This document shows positions 9,545-17,566 of a DNA stretch of 64,000 nt, piece after piece. Made by a program: the position numbers and the translations under genes. This stretch comes from Woeseiaceae bacterium. GTDB lineage: Bacteria; Pseudomonadota; Gammaproteobacteria; Steroidobacterales; Woeseiaceae. The DNA lies in NCBI GenBank assembly GCA_024640315.1, contig JAHEFF010000010.1, positions 1 through 64,000 of the forward strand. Reading direction: 5' to 3'. Every line of letters begins with the position of its first letter. The stretch's first letter is position 1. The notes beneath the pieces were generated by a model. It was not told where the DNA came from, ran no database searches, and saw nothing but the letters and a program-made list of their open reading frames with translations.

Positions 9545-10485
9545 TGTCAAAAGTATTGATTGTCGCTGAACACGCTGACGGCAAAGCCAACCCGAGTACT
9601 GCCAAATGTGTGGCCTGTGCGGCCGGAATCCCGGAGGCAGAAATTCACGTTGTCGTCTTGTCCGATAACAGTGAAGCAGTAGCCAATGAAATTGCGACGC
9701 TGTCCTCGGTCTCGAAAGTCATTCGCGTGGATCGCCCCGACAACGAAAACCAGCTCGCAGCTGTGCTGGCACCGCAGGTTGCAGCGATGGCTGAGGGCTA
9801 CACGCACATCTTCGGACCATCGACGACATTCGGCAGGGATCTTATGCCACGCATCGCTGCCCTGCTGGGCGTCAACCAGGTCAGCGACATCATGGAAGTG
9901 CTGGGCAGTCACAGCTTCAAGCGCCCGGTCTATGCCGGCAATGCCATTGCCACGGTCGAAGCACCAACCGGCCTCGTGGTGGTTGCTACCGTCCGAGCAG
10001 CCTCGTACCGTGCGGTCTCGAGCGACGCTGGTGCGCCGGTTGAATCTGTCGATACCGCGGCGGACATTCCGGACCACAGCCGCTTTATCGAACTCCAGGC
10101 TGGATCATCGGATCGGCCGGACCTGCAAACTGCTGCCACTGTGGTTTCGGGTGGGCGAGCGCTGGGTAGCGCAGAGAATTTCGATCTTATCTACAAGTTG
10201 GCCGACGCACTCGGTGCCGGCGTCGGCGCCTCTCGCGCTGCCGTTGACGCCGGATACGTGCCCAACGAGCTCCAGGTTGGCCAGACCGGCAAGATCATCG
10301 CACCTGAGCTCTATATTGCAATCGGCATTTCGGGCGCTATTCAGCACCTGACCGGCATCAAGGACGCGGGCACAATCGTCGCGATAAACAAGGACGGCGA
10401 AGCACCCATCTTTGAGGTTGCAGATATAGGCCTGGTCGGCGATTTGTTTGCGATCGTCCCGGAATTGCAGGAAGCAGTCAGCTAA
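9544..10485 (+). CDS. etfA: Electron transfer flavoprotein subunit alpha
   Basis: Alpha subunit of ETF (313 residues), which holds the redox-active FAD. The N-terminal half has ETF fold segments (THIFGPSTTFGRDLMPRIAA); the C-terminal FAD domain contains LGAGVGASRAAVDAGYVPN, QVGQTGKIIAPELYIAIG and SGAIQHLTGIKD, all characteristic of the flavin-binding site. It directly follows etfB with a one-base overlap and its stop abuts that of the convergent peroxiredoxin gene, so transcription of the two units meets with no spacer. Confidence 0.95.
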   Translation: MSKVLIVAEHADGKANPSTAKCVACAAGIPEAEIHVVVLSDNSEAVANEIATLSSVSKVIRVDRPDNENQLAAVLAPQVAAMAEGYTHIFGPSTTFGRDLMPRIAALLGVNQVSDIMEVLGSHSFKRPVYAGNAIATVEAPTGLVVVATVRAASYRAVSSDAGAPVESVDTAADIPDHSRFIELQAGSSDRPDLQTAATVVSGGRALGSAENFDLIYKLADALGAGVGASRAAVDAGYVPNELQVGQTGKIIAPELYIAIGISGAIQHLTGIKDAGTIVAINKDGEAPIFEVADIGLVGDLFAIVPELQEAVS

Positions 10486-10968
10486 TCAGAGTAATGCGAG
10501 CACTGCTTCGGCTTTGCTTGCTTCAAACTGACCGGGTTGATCGATGGCGACGTGAGTCGCTATGCCGTCATCAACGACGATGGCGAAACGCCTGCCGCGC
10601 ACGCCCATTTCAAATGCAGTGGAATCAATCGCAAGGTCCAGCGCTTCCACGTACTGGCCATTGCCATCGGCCAGCATCAGCACATCGTCTCCGACGCCCT
10701 GGTTCTTGCCCCACGCGTCCATGACCCAGACGTCATTGACAGCCGTAAAGGCGATCGTGTCGACGCCCTTGGCACGCAACTCATCCGCGTATTGCAGGAA
10801 TCCTGGCAGGTGTTTGGCAGAACAGGTTGGTGTAAACGCGCCTGGTACCGAGACCAGAACCACTCTCTTGCCAGTAAACAGGTCGTCAGTTGACAGAGCA
10901 GCGGGACCGTTGCCAGTCATCACTGCAAATGTTCCTGACGGCATTTTCTCGCCGGCCTCAATAGTCAT
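10486..10968 (-). CDS. Peroxiredoxin, Prx5-like redoxin family
   Basis: A 160-residue thiol peroxidase of the Prx5/AhpE-like redoxin group that reduces hydrogen peroxide and organic hydroperoxides. The active-site motif P-G-A-F-T-P-T-C places the peroxidatic Cys at residue 49. No second Cys is visible, so a one-Cys mechanism using an external thiol is likely. Other family segments are FTAVNDVWVMDAWG and LADGNGQYVEALDL. The gene is 18 bp downstream of the ferredoxin gene on the same strand, suggesting a small redox operon, and is tail-to-tail with etfA. Confidence 0.92.
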   Translation of the reverse strand: MTIEAGEKMPSGTFAVMTGNGPAALSTDDLFTGKRVVLVSVPGAFTPTCSAKHLPGFLQYADELRAKGVDTIAFTAVNDVWVMDAWGKNQGVGDDVLMLADGNGQYVEALDLAIDSTAFEMGVRGRRFAIVVDDGIATHVAIDQPGQFEASKAEAVLALL

Positions 10969-10986
10969 CGGCAGATATCTCCCGGC

Positions 10987-11307
10987 CTAGTATTCGTTTT
11001 CGGCTACGTGAACAACGAGGCCGTCCCACTCATCTTTCATTTCGAGCTGGCAGGTCAGGCGGCTATTGTCGCGCCGATCATAAGCGGCATCCAGCATGCT
11101 GTCTTCCATATCGTCCATTTCCGGCATTTTCGCGATCCAGGCCTCATCAATGTAGCTGTGACAGGTCGCACACGCACATGCTCCGCCGCACTCCGCAACA
11201 ATTCCGTCGATATTGTTGTTGATCGCCGCTTCCATGACGGAATAACCACTTTCGACCTCGACTTCGTTTTTCTCTCCGTCAGGTGTAATGAATGTAATTT
11301 TTGGCAT
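10987..11307 (-). CDS. [2Fe-2S] ferredoxin, adrenodoxin/putidaredoxin type
   Basis: A 106-residue ferredoxin with cysteines at 40, 46, 49 and 86, the C-x5-C-x2-C-x36-C spacing of adrenodoxin/Isc-type ferredoxins. It would carry single electrons in the cytoplasm, for example to Fe-S assembly or an oxygenase. Start chosen at 11307: GGA lies 7 bp upstream and the conserved PKITFITPDG begins immediately, whereas the longer frame (to 11367) adds unrelated residues. There is no isc cluster around it, so a dedicated partner is not evident. It lies directly upstream of the peroxiredoxin. Confidence 0.92.
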   Translation of the reverse strand: MPKITFITPDGEKNEVEVESGYSVMEAAINNNIDGIVAECGGACACATCHSYIDEAWIAKMPEMDDMEDSMLDAAYDRRDNSRLTCQLEMKDEWDGLVVHVAENEY

Positions 11308-11393
11308 TTCTTTTTCCTGGCCCAAATCCGAGCGCGAATTGTAAGGAGGTCTGCAGTTCCCGGTCAATGCGGCTCACTTGATGTTCTCTGGTA

Positions 11394-11425
11394 CGAAAAA
11401 CGGGCGCCAAAGAGCGCCCGTTTTT
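11394..11425. terminator. Bidirectional intrinsic terminator
   Basis: A GC-rich hairpin (CGGGCGC and GCGCCCG, about 11401-11420) flanked by A5 on one side and T5 on the other, so it can stop transcription both ways. On the minus strand it lies just after the TPR gene stop and should end the TonB operon before the ferredoxin gene. Confidence 0.85.
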
Positions 11426-11444
11426 GTTCACTTTGTAAAGTCGG

Positions 11445-12791
11445 TCAGATTCGTTCAGCTGACTTGCGACGCTGCTCCAGCTCCTGCAACTGCTTGCGTG
11501 AAGCGCTTTCTGCAAGCCGGATTTGCTCATTTCGATCGAGATCGCTCTCAATGACAGTAATCCATTGCCGTGCGATTCTATCTGAACGCTGTGTTTTGCC
11601 GGCTTCGCGGAATGCCGTGATGGATGCCTGGTATTCCTTCTGGTTATACAGGCACATACCCAGAGAAATCTGCGCGTTGTCCGGGCTCTTGATACCGCCC
11701 TTACTCAGACCCTCTCGAATAGCTGAAACACACTCATCATACTGTCCAAGATTGAGATGGGCATTGCCGAGCCTCAGATTCAGCTCACCATCAGAGCTAA
11801 GCTTTGCGGCCTCCTGCAACGCAGGAATCGACTTCTCATCTTCTGCTGCCAGTGTCCACGCCTGCGATAACAGGCGATAGTTCTTCGCCTCTTTGGAAAC
11901 TCTGCCGGCTGCCATTTCACGTTCCATAAGAACGGCGGCTTTGTAGGGCACCTCATGCTGCATGTAGAGCTGCGCCATAGTGACAAACTCCGCCTCTTTT
12001 TCAAGCAGACCCTGAGTGTGCGCCGCGTCATATGCGCCCATCAGGTTATCGTCTTCACCCAGCTCGGTATACGCGCCGGCCAGCGAGAACCAATAACGTT
12101 TCTTGGGCCAGTTCATCAAGAGAATCTTCTGGATGTCCCGGACCATCTTGTAGTCTTCCTGCTGAAAATAAGCGAAGTTCAGGAGCACATACCAGTCTTC
12201 CTTCACTTCCATCTCGCGGCGCTCTGCCGTCGCAATTGCCTGATTAATCGGCGCGATCATATCCGGGTAACGGTTAACCTGGTAAAGGTTCTGCGCATAC
12301 AAGATGTAGGCGTCGGGAGCAGGATTCGTTTCAAGAACGAAATATTCGTCCAGAAACTTCAGCGCCTGGTCATACTTCTCCTGCATGGTAGAGAGCTGCG
12401 ACATCGTGTAAATGGTCTGTTTCTTGATCTGCTCCTCAATGCTCGGGATGCGGATCATTTCCTCATAAGCAGCCATGGCGGCATCAACGTTGTCGAGGTT
12501 GTAATTCACAAATCCGATGTAATTGAGCACCTGCTGCAGCTCGTATTCAGTGATGCCTTTTTTGGTCTTGAGCGAATTCAACATCTGAAGCGCACCCTGC
12601 TGATCGTCCGCGTCGATCATTTCCTGCGCTTTCTGAATGCGGTCATAGAATTCCTTGCTCACCGCCTGGGCTTGCTTGGTCTTCTGGTTCGACCCATCTT
12701 CATCGTCCTGCGCCAACGCACTGCCCGCAGCAAAAACGCCGCAGATCAGGAGAAGAATAACTCTGGTAAGAGAAGGGTTTCTGCTGTTCAT
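11445..12791 (-). CDS. Periplasmic TPR protein of the TonB system
   Basis: A 448-residue protein with a Sec signal peptide (VILLLICGVFAAGSALAQ) followed by helical repeats of TPR type, for example ALQMLNSLKTKKG, NYNLDNVDAAMAAYEEMI, KYDQALKFLDEYF and LNLGQYDECVSAIREGL. It should be periplasmic. It is the last gene of a six-gene minus-strand operon with tonB, exbD, two exbB genes and a DUF3450 gene, and a 51-bp gap separates it from tonB. TPR proteins accompany TonB2-type systems in several marine gammaproteobacteria (TtpA-like), where a structural or regulatory part is thought likely; that role is inferred here. A short charged C-terminal helix (QLQELEQRRKSAER) follows the repeats. Confidence 0.82.
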   Translation of the reverse strand: MNSRNPSLTRVILLLICGVFAAGSALAQDDEDGSNQKTKQAQAVSKEFYDRIQKAQEMIDADDQQGALQMLNSLKTKKGITEYELQQVLNYIGFVNYNLDNVDAAMAAYEEMIRIPSIEEQIKKQTIYTMSQLSTMQEKYDQALKFLDEYFVLETNPAPDAYILYAQNLYQVNRYPDMIAPINQAIATAERREMEVKEDWYVLLNFAYFQQEDYKMVRDIQKILLMNWPKKRYWFSLAGAYTELGEDDNLMGAYDAAHTQGLLEKEAEFVTMAQLYMQHEVPYKAAVLMEREMAAGRVSKEAKNYRLLSQAWTLAAEDEKSIPALQEAAKLSSDGELNLRLGNAHLNLGQYDECVSAIREGLSKGGIKSPDNAQISLGMCLYNQKEYQASITAFREAGKTQRSDRIARQWITVIESDLDRNEQIRLAESASRKQLQELEQRRKSAERI

Positions 12792-12842
12792 TTCAAAAAT
12801 ATCCTTTCGGTAAGTCCCGCTCTTCTTGCTGACTCGTCGATC

Positions 12843-13448
12843 CTATTCTTCAATCTGGAAGGTAATACGTGTCTTGACGTTCGGCACATCAACCGGCACG
12901 CCATCGACCACACGGGGTTTGTATTTGAATTTAAGCACCGCTCTTGTCGCCGCGCGATCAAACAAACTACTGGTCGAGAACAGAACCACAGGATCCCTAA
13001 CCGTGCCGGTTGTGGTCACTGTGAAGCCCATGTCTACGTATCCCTCAACACCGCGTGACAGCGCGCGCGCCGGGTATACGGGTGCCACACGCACGATGGG
13101 CAGATAATCACCCTCGGCAATGTTCATGCCTCCCGGCCCGCCAATATCCACGTTGGCGGCCACGGTCGGTGGCGGCACGTTGATCGTCGGAGCATTCGGA
13201 TCCACGTTATCCATATCCTGAGGCGGAACTTCGGGCGGAACTTCCGGTGGTTTTGGCGGCTTTTCGGGCGTGTAATCTTCTGTGTTCAGCGTCTCGTTTC
13301 TTTTGACGCGCACGAAGTCCAGCATGTGCTTGGTGCTCTCTTTGCTGATCGCGTCCTCGGCATGCTCGATCAGGAGGTGCATCACGAAAATCAGTGACAA
13401 CGTGATGATCGAACCTACTACGATAGAGAATATGTAACGGCCAATCAT
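12843..13448 (-). CDS. tonB: TonB energy transducer
   Basis: A 201-residue TonB protein that transmits proton-motive force to outer-membrane receptors. It has a single N-terminal membrane helix (IFSIVVGSIITLSLIFVMHL), a short Pro-rich stretch (EKPPKPPEVPPEVPPQ, about residues 62-77) and a C-terminal TonB domain (PVYPARALSRGVEGYVDMGF followed by GTVRDPVVL and AVLKFKYKP). The Pro-rich linker is much shorter than that of E. coli TonB, which suits TonB2-type proteins working with an additional ExbB. It lies between exbD and the TPR gene. The His usually seen in the TonB membrane helix may be the one in VMHLLIEH. Confidence 0.93.
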   Translation of the reverse strand: MIGRYIFSIVVGSIITLSLIFVMHLLIEHAEDAISKESTKHMLDFVRVKRNETLNTEDYTPEKPPKPPEVPPEVPPQDMDNVDPNAPTINVPPPTVAANVDIGGPGGMNIAEGDYLPIVRVAPVYPARALSRGVEGYVDMGFTVTTTGTVRDPVVLFSTSSLFDRAATRAVLKFKYKPRVVDGVPVDVPNVKTRITFQIEE

Positions 13449-13498
13449 ATTTGGCGCTCCTCAACGGTTTTCCCGTTTCGCTAATAGCTTTCGAATTC

Positions 13499-13522
13499 GG
13501 GGGTCATAGAATGTTGACCCCC
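13499..13522 (-). other. Intercistronic hairpin between exbD and tonB
   Basis: A perfect 8-bp stem (GGGGGTCA with TGACCCCC, 13499-13506 and 13515-13522) with an 8-nt loop, in the 91-bp gap between exbD and tonB. There is no following T-run on the minus strand, so it is more likely an mRNA stabiliser or partial attenuator than a terminator. Confidence 0.55.
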
Positions 13523-13539
13523 TCCTTCGGATTCAGTTC

Positions 13540-13950
13540 CTAGTTGTTATTCGCTGCCAGCGACACGTTATAAACACCGGCTGCACGCGCCGCATCCATA
13601 ACTGTAACAAGCATTTCATTGGTCGACTTCTTGTCGGCCTGGATAACAACAGACCCTTTCGGGTTTTCAGCATGCAATCGCTCAATGTTCGGGCGAACGG
13701 CGCGAGGATCAACCATGCGACGATCAATCCAGATTTCGTCGTTCGAGCTGATCGCAATCAGAATGTTTGCGTCAGCGACGGACTCAGAAGTTGGAGCGTC
13801 CGGCCGGTTTACATCGATGCCCGCTTCTTTAATAAAAGACGCGGTTACGATGAAGAAGATGAGCATGATGAATACAACATCGAGCATTGGCGTGAGGTTG
13901 ATTTCATTGTCTTCCTCATCACCGCCCATTCCTGCTTGTGCTCTACGCAT
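13540..13950 (-). CDS. exbD: ExbD biopolymer transport protein
   Basis: A 136-residue ExbD/TolR protein. The single membrane helix contains the essential ion-carrying Asp at residue 24 (INLTPMLDVVFIML), and the periplasmic domain has the conserved VVIQADKKS and MDAARAAGVYNVSLA segments. It forms the proton channel core with ExbB and energises TonB. The gene begins 12 bp after exbB and precedes tonB, an order seen in TonB2-type loci. Confidence 0.95.
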   Translation of the reverse strand: MRRAQAGMGGDEEDNEINLTPMLDVVFIMLIFFIVTASFIKEAGIDVNRPDAPTSESVADANILIAISSNDEIWIDRRMVDPRAVRPNIERLHAENPKGSVVIQADKKSTNEMLVTVMDAARAAGVYNVSLAANNN

Positions 13951-13962
13951 TTCAGATACCTT

Positions 13963-14490
13963 TTAGTGGTCCATCGTGAGTGAGTCCTCGAGAAACTCGA
14001 CCTCACGTGCCGCACGGCGGCTAAGCAAAGTTACAAGGAGCACGCCTGAGAGTGCCCCTACCATTCCCGCCATTGTTGGCACAGTTGCCTGGGAGACGCC
14101 CGCGGCCATTGCGCGAACATTTCCAGACCCGGATACGGCCATGACCTCAAACACCTTGATCATGCCCGTGACCGTTCCAAGCAGACCCAGCAGCGGACAG
14201 AGTGCCACAAGAGTCTGAATCATGGGGATGGAAGAGCCGACTTTTTGCGCAAATTGCGAAACCATCCCTTCGCGGATCATGTGTGCATTCCACGAACGAC
14301 GCTCCGAGCGCGCTTCCCATTGATCATGAATCTGCGCTGACATGGACTTCATCGACGAGCGGAAATACAGCAACCGCTCGAGGATGAGAACCCACATCAC
14401 GAAGATCGTGATCGCTATCCAGCGCAAAACCGGACCACCCAACTCCATGAAGTCGCGAATGGCCTCAATACTGTCAAATAGCCAATGCAT
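13963..14490 (-). CDS. exbB: ExbB/MotA/TolQ proton channel protein (short ExbB)
   Basis: A 175-residue MotA/TolQ/ExbB protein with three membrane helices: about residues 18-40 (VLRWIAITIFVMWVLILERL), then two more carrying LVALCPLLGLLGTVTGMIKVF and VPTMAGMVGALSGVLLVTLL. The P-L-L-G-L-L-G-T-V-x-G-M motif is the ExbB/TolQ signature. It is the second ExbB-type gene in this operon, 20 bp after the longer one, and should be the direct partner of ExbD. Confidence 0.93.
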   Translation of the reverse strand: MHWLFDSIEAIRDFMELGGPVLRWIAITIFVMWVLILERLLYFRSSMKSMSAQIHDQWEARSERRSWNAHMIREGMVSQFAQKVGSSIPMIQTLVALCPLLGLLGTVTGMIKVFEVMAVSGSGNVRAMAAGVSQATVPTMAGMVGALSGVLLVTLLSRRAAREVEFLEDSLTMDH

Positions 14491-14510
14491 TGCTTCTCCT
14501 CAGCCAGCCC

Positions 14511-15872
14511 TTAGCCGTGCTTCTCGGAGTGCGTGGCAACAATGCCTGCACTCTGTGACTGAAGGATGTTGACAATCTTGCGACTCTGGCCGCTGACCAA
14601 CGTATGAATCAGAACCATCGGAATTGCCACGACCAGCCCAAGTACCGTCGTCATGAGAGCCTGAGAGATACCACCGGCCATCATCTTCGGATCACCTGCG
14701 CCGTATAGGGTGATGACCTGGAAGGTCTTGATCATACCGGTTACCGTTCCAAGCAGACCCATGAGCGGGGCTACCACGGAGATGACCTTAATGAACAGTA
14801 GTCCCTTGGTCAGGTCAGGCATTTCCTTGAGTGCCGCCTCGCTGAGCTTGAGCTCGATGGTTTCAGTATCTGCATTCTGATTGGCTTCATAAGCAGCAAG
14901 GACACGACCCAACGGGTTGTCAGTGCTGGCAGAATCACTTTTCAGCTGCGCGCTAACCTTGCGGCTTGCGGATGACAACGCGATCCAGCGGACGAACGCA
15001 ATCAGGAGGCCAAAGATTCCGAGGCCAATGATGCAATAACCCACGATGCCACCCTGGTTGATGCGGTCCTGGATGGTCGGAGATTCGACCAACAGCGCGA
15101 GAATACCGCCGCGGGTTCCATCGAGACCAAAGGTAACCATATCACCAGCAGATGCATTGACCATGTCAGCGGTCGAGTTCGTGTAACGGCCTTGCTCCGG
15201 CTGACGTTGTAGCTCCTGCACAGCGCTGTCGCCACCGCTGTAGGTCAGGTAACCATCTTCAAACACGATATTGAACGTGCCAACCCGAACTACATCCGTT
15301 GTCACAACCTCGCCGTCAGCCTTGGTAATTTCGAGCGGAAACTTGACGATCTTTCCGGACTCGGACACTTCGCGCTGCAGCTCGAACCAGAGCTGCTCGA
15401 TCTCGTCGATTGAGGCCAGAGAGCTCGCGCCAGCCATCTTGCTGCCGAGTTTAACCAGAAAATCCTCACGATCAGGGAACTGGATGTTCGTTAGCGAAGT
15501 GTTGAAACGACCCTGTGCATCACCGGATACCGTCTGCAGCACGCCGAAAAGCTCTTTCAACGCACCAAGACGTTCATCCAGCGCTGCCCGCGCCACGACG
15601 ATCTGTTCCTGGTTCTCGTTAAAGAGCGCTTCGAGTTGGGCACTGTTGTTTTCCTGGCGGGTTCGCTCAGCGCGCGCCTGGTTAACCAGGTTCTGCTGTT
15701 CGTTTCGGGACTGCGCGAAACGCGCCTCCCTTTCACGAGCTTCCTGGCTGTCGCGAGCCTGGCCCTGTTCGATTTGACCCAGGAGTTCGTCCATGGTGCT
15801 GGCATCTTCCTGTGCCTGTGCCACGCCAATCGTTACGAGGGCGCTGGCCACAAATATTGCTAAACGTTTCAT
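14511..15872 (-). CDS. Long ExbB-type protein with periplasmic coiled-coil domain (TtpC-like)
   Basis: A 453-residue MotA/TolQ/ExbB protein with an N-terminal extension. It begins with a signal peptide (MKRLAIFVASALVTIGVAQA), then about 80 residues rich in Gln, Arg and Glu predicted as coiled coil (for example QEAREREARFAQSRNEQQNL), then a periplasmic domain, and from about residue 270 the three-helix channel domain with APLMGLLGTVTGMIKTFQVI and GISQALMTTVLGLVVAIP. This layout matches TtpC of Vibrio TonB2 systems, which is needed for iron-complex uptake. It is 3 bp from the DUF3450 stop, so the two are tightly coupled. Confidence 0.88.
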   Translation of the reverse strand: MKRLAIFVASALVTIGVAQAQEDASTMDELLGQIEQGQARDSQEAREREARFAQSRNEQQNLVNQARAERTRQENNSAQLEALFNENQEQIVVARAALDERLGALKELFGVLQTVSGDAQGRFNTSLTNIQFPDREDFLVKLGSKMAGASSLASIDEIEQLWFELQREVSESGKIVKFPLEITKADGEVVTTDVVRVGTFNIVFEDGYLTYSGGDSAVQELQRQPEQGRYTNSTADMVNASAGDMVTFGLDGTRGGILALLVESPTIQDRINQGGIVGYCIIGLGIFGLLIAFVRWIALSSASRKVSAQLKSDSASTDNPLGRVLAAYEANQNADTETIELKLSEAALKEMPDLTKGLLFIKVISVVAPLMGLLGTVTGMIKTFQVITLYGAGDPKMMAGGISQALMTTVLGLVVAIPMVLIHTLVSGQSRKIVNILQSQSAGIVATHSEKHG

Positions 15873-15875
15873 GGC

Positions 15876-16670
15876 TTATGCTCCCCCTGCAGATTCGGGC
15901 CCGGGCATCGGGATCAGTATCAGTTCTGGCGCAATCAACTGTCGTGCAATCCGAATACCCTTGCGGATTTCACCGCGGTAATCGCTACCCAACAGTTCAT
16001 AGCCACGAGCGTCCGGGTTGTACCAACCCGTGATATTTGTGTCGTCGGACTGGAAAAACAGGCCAACGCGACCGACGCGGAACATGTTGTATTCCCTCAC
16101 GGCACCATCGACATTCAGTGACTCACGATACCACTCACTGGAAGTTCCGTAGTCCATTTCAATCTGATAGGCCTCCATCACTTTACGGAATTTCTCCGCG
16201 ACGCTGACATCCGAACGTTCCAGGATGGCTTCCAGGTCGGCGATGCGCTTGCTGCGCTCTTCCATAAGGAAAGGAATATCAAGAGCGATCGACTGCTCAA
16301 GGCCGTCAATCATTCGCTCCATGAGCGGGAAGATCTGGCGATTAATGACATCGACTTGCTCCATAGAGAGGCCAATATCATCAAGCGTTGCCTGTTGGCC
16401 GTTGGTCTGTGCCGTCATCAAACGGTTATAGACCTTGAGGCCGTCGATCTCTTTATTTATAGCCCGGTAGTCGTCAGCGAGTGAACGAGTTCCCTCCACA
16501 ACCTGATTGATCCGTTCCTGCGACTCCTGAGCAAGCTCGAGGCGTCGCAAATCAGCCTGAATGACCTCATCAACGGTCGCGGACTGGGCGAAGACGCTGC
16601 CAGCCACAACGACAATTGCTGCTGTTGCTGCGCTTGCCATTTGTCGGCTGCTGTATTTGCACCGTTTCAT
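15876..16670 (-). CDS. DUF3450 family periplasmic protein
   Basis: A 264-residue protein with a signal peptide (about residues 1-28, ending SVFA) and a long N-terminal helical, probably coiled-coil, region (DLRRLELAQESQERINQVVE). Later segments such as PFLMEERSKRIADLEAIL, YQIEMDYGTSSEWYRE and FRVGRVGLFFQSDD are recognisable features of DUF3450, a family of unknown biochemical function that regularly precedes TonB/ExbB genes. It is the first gene of the operon, with AAGGAG 5 bp before its ATG. A structural role in the TonB complex is inference from context. Confidence 0.85.
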   Translation of the reverse strand: MKRCKYSSRQMASAATAAIVVVAGSVFAQSATVDEVIQADLRRLELAQESQERINQVVEGTRSLADDYRAINKEIDGLKVYNRLMTAQTNGQQATLDDIGLSMEQVDVINRQIFPLMERMIDGLEQSIALDIPFLMEERSKRIADLEAILERSDVSVAEKFRKVMEAYQIEMDYGTSSEWYRESLNVDGAVREYNMFRVGRVGLFFQSDDTNITGWYNPDARGYELLGSDYRGEIRKGIRIARQLIAPELILIPMPGPESAGGA

Positions 16671-16843
16671 TGATACTCCTTAATACTTCGAGTTTTAATA
16701 TTTATAGGAATTCGGGAGAGGGATGCGCAGTAATCAAACGACAACCTGCACAACAAACGGATGCACCACAGTCTATAGAATGCAGTCCCCCTTGCGCTCG
16801 CGACCCTCTCCACTACCGCCGCGGCGATTAATTCTAATTTTAA

Positions 16844-17254
16844 CCCTTTCTCTTTAATTGTCGGACCGCCTTTTGCCAGTGTCACTCCCCTGTTGCACCG
16901 GTCTCGATCGGGTCCCGCCTTGTTGGCGACAAGAATACCATAAGCATCACATATCGCCAGCCTTACAACGACATAACATATTCATCCGGACGCGATGCAG
17001 GATCTGGCTTTCAGTATTGCTTCGAGGATGAATATGTTGCCCCGGTAACCCGCTTAATCGTTTGCTTCTCAGCTTTCGAGGCGCGGGAGCATACCTTTAT
17101 ATACGCCCTCAGGCCACAACGAATTCATTTTGAGATTCCTGCAGGTGGACCAGATCAATCAAGCCGGCTTGAGTACAGAGATTACAAATTTGATTGCGTT
17201 CAGGATGATTCGATGTTGCCAGCCTACTGGCTTAACGACCTGGCAATCTTTTAA
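16844..17254 (+). other. Open reading frame without a start codon, possible gene remnant
   Basis: The stretch between the TonB operon and the ilv leader contains a frame open for 136 codons (from the TAA at 16841 to the TAA at 17252). No ATG, GTG or TTG occurs in it until an ATG near the end. The predicted protein looks plausible in composition (segments such as DITYSSGRDAGSGFQYCFED, VAPVTRLIVCFSAFEAREH and YRDYKFDCVQDDSMLPAYW), but I recognise no family. It could be the 3' part of a decayed gene or chance. An inverted repeat lies inside it. Confidence 0.3.
16975..17038. repeat. 13-bp perfect inverted repeat with 38-nt spacer
   Basis: AACATATTCATCC at 16975-16987 is exactly complementary to 17026-17038. 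No T-run follows on either strand, so it does not look like a terminator. It may be a regulator site, a DNA hairpin, or a remnant of a mobile element; nothing nearby decides. Confidence 0.6.
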
Positions 17255-17397
17255 ATCAAAAACTTAGTGATCTTAGCTAATGTTATTTCCACGCTGTTGC
17301 CTTGTTGCGACCTGCTGCTCAGAACGCGGGCGACATGAAATTCAACACGCCAATTGCGATAACGGGGTCGTATCACAAGTAACTGAATTCACAGCAG

Positions 17398-17426
17398 TTG
17401 ACATCACGTCGACCATCAAACATGAT
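17398..17426 (+). promoter_or_regulatory. Candidate promoter of the ilv-leu operon
   Basis: A consensus -35 (TTGACA, 17398-17403), a 17-bp spacer and a 4/6 -10 (CATGAT, 17421-17426). Transcription would start near 17433, only a couple of bases before the first possible start codon of the leader peptide. Either the leader is read nearly leaderless from ATG 17435, or it starts at GTG 17456 behind an AGG, or the true promoter lies further upstream. Confidence 0.5.
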
Positions 17427-17434
17427 CCGCGCTA

Positions 17435-17536
17435 ATGAAATTCAGGTTAATTAAAGTGTTTCGAGCAACCGCCGCCGTCAGCCTGCTCCTTCTTCAGACT
17501 GTCCTGGCACTCCTTATCGGGAGGCAGGGCGGGTAG
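17435..17536 (+). CDS. Branched-chain amino acid leader peptide (ilv/leu attenuator)
   Basis: A 33-codon frame ending in TAG, rich in the amino acids made by the operon: 8 Leu (including a run of four, then LALLI), 3 Val and 2 Ile. It is followed within 31 bp by an intrinsic terminator and then by ilvC, the classical layout of ribosome-mediated attenuation: scarcity of Leu/Val/Ile would stall the ribosome and favour an antiterminator. An alternative start is GTG 17456, with AGG 9 bp upstream, giving 26 residues that keep all the regulatory Leu codons. The GGGCGGGT near the stop could pair with the 5' arm of the terminator (ACCCCGC) as antiterminator; this pairing was found by eye, not by folding. 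Confidence 0.8.
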   Translation: MKFRLIKVFRATAAVSLLLLQTVLALLIGRQGG

Positions 17537-17566
17537 CGTAGACGCATAAGGATTTCATCGACGCCG

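Noticed and set aside
11955-13058. A 367-codon plus-strand frame
   Set aside because: Antisense to the TPR protein and tonB, which are well supported.
16975-17038. Terminator formed by the 13-bp inverted repeat
   Set aside because: The 38-nt spacer and lack of a T-run on either side do not fit an intrinsic terminator.
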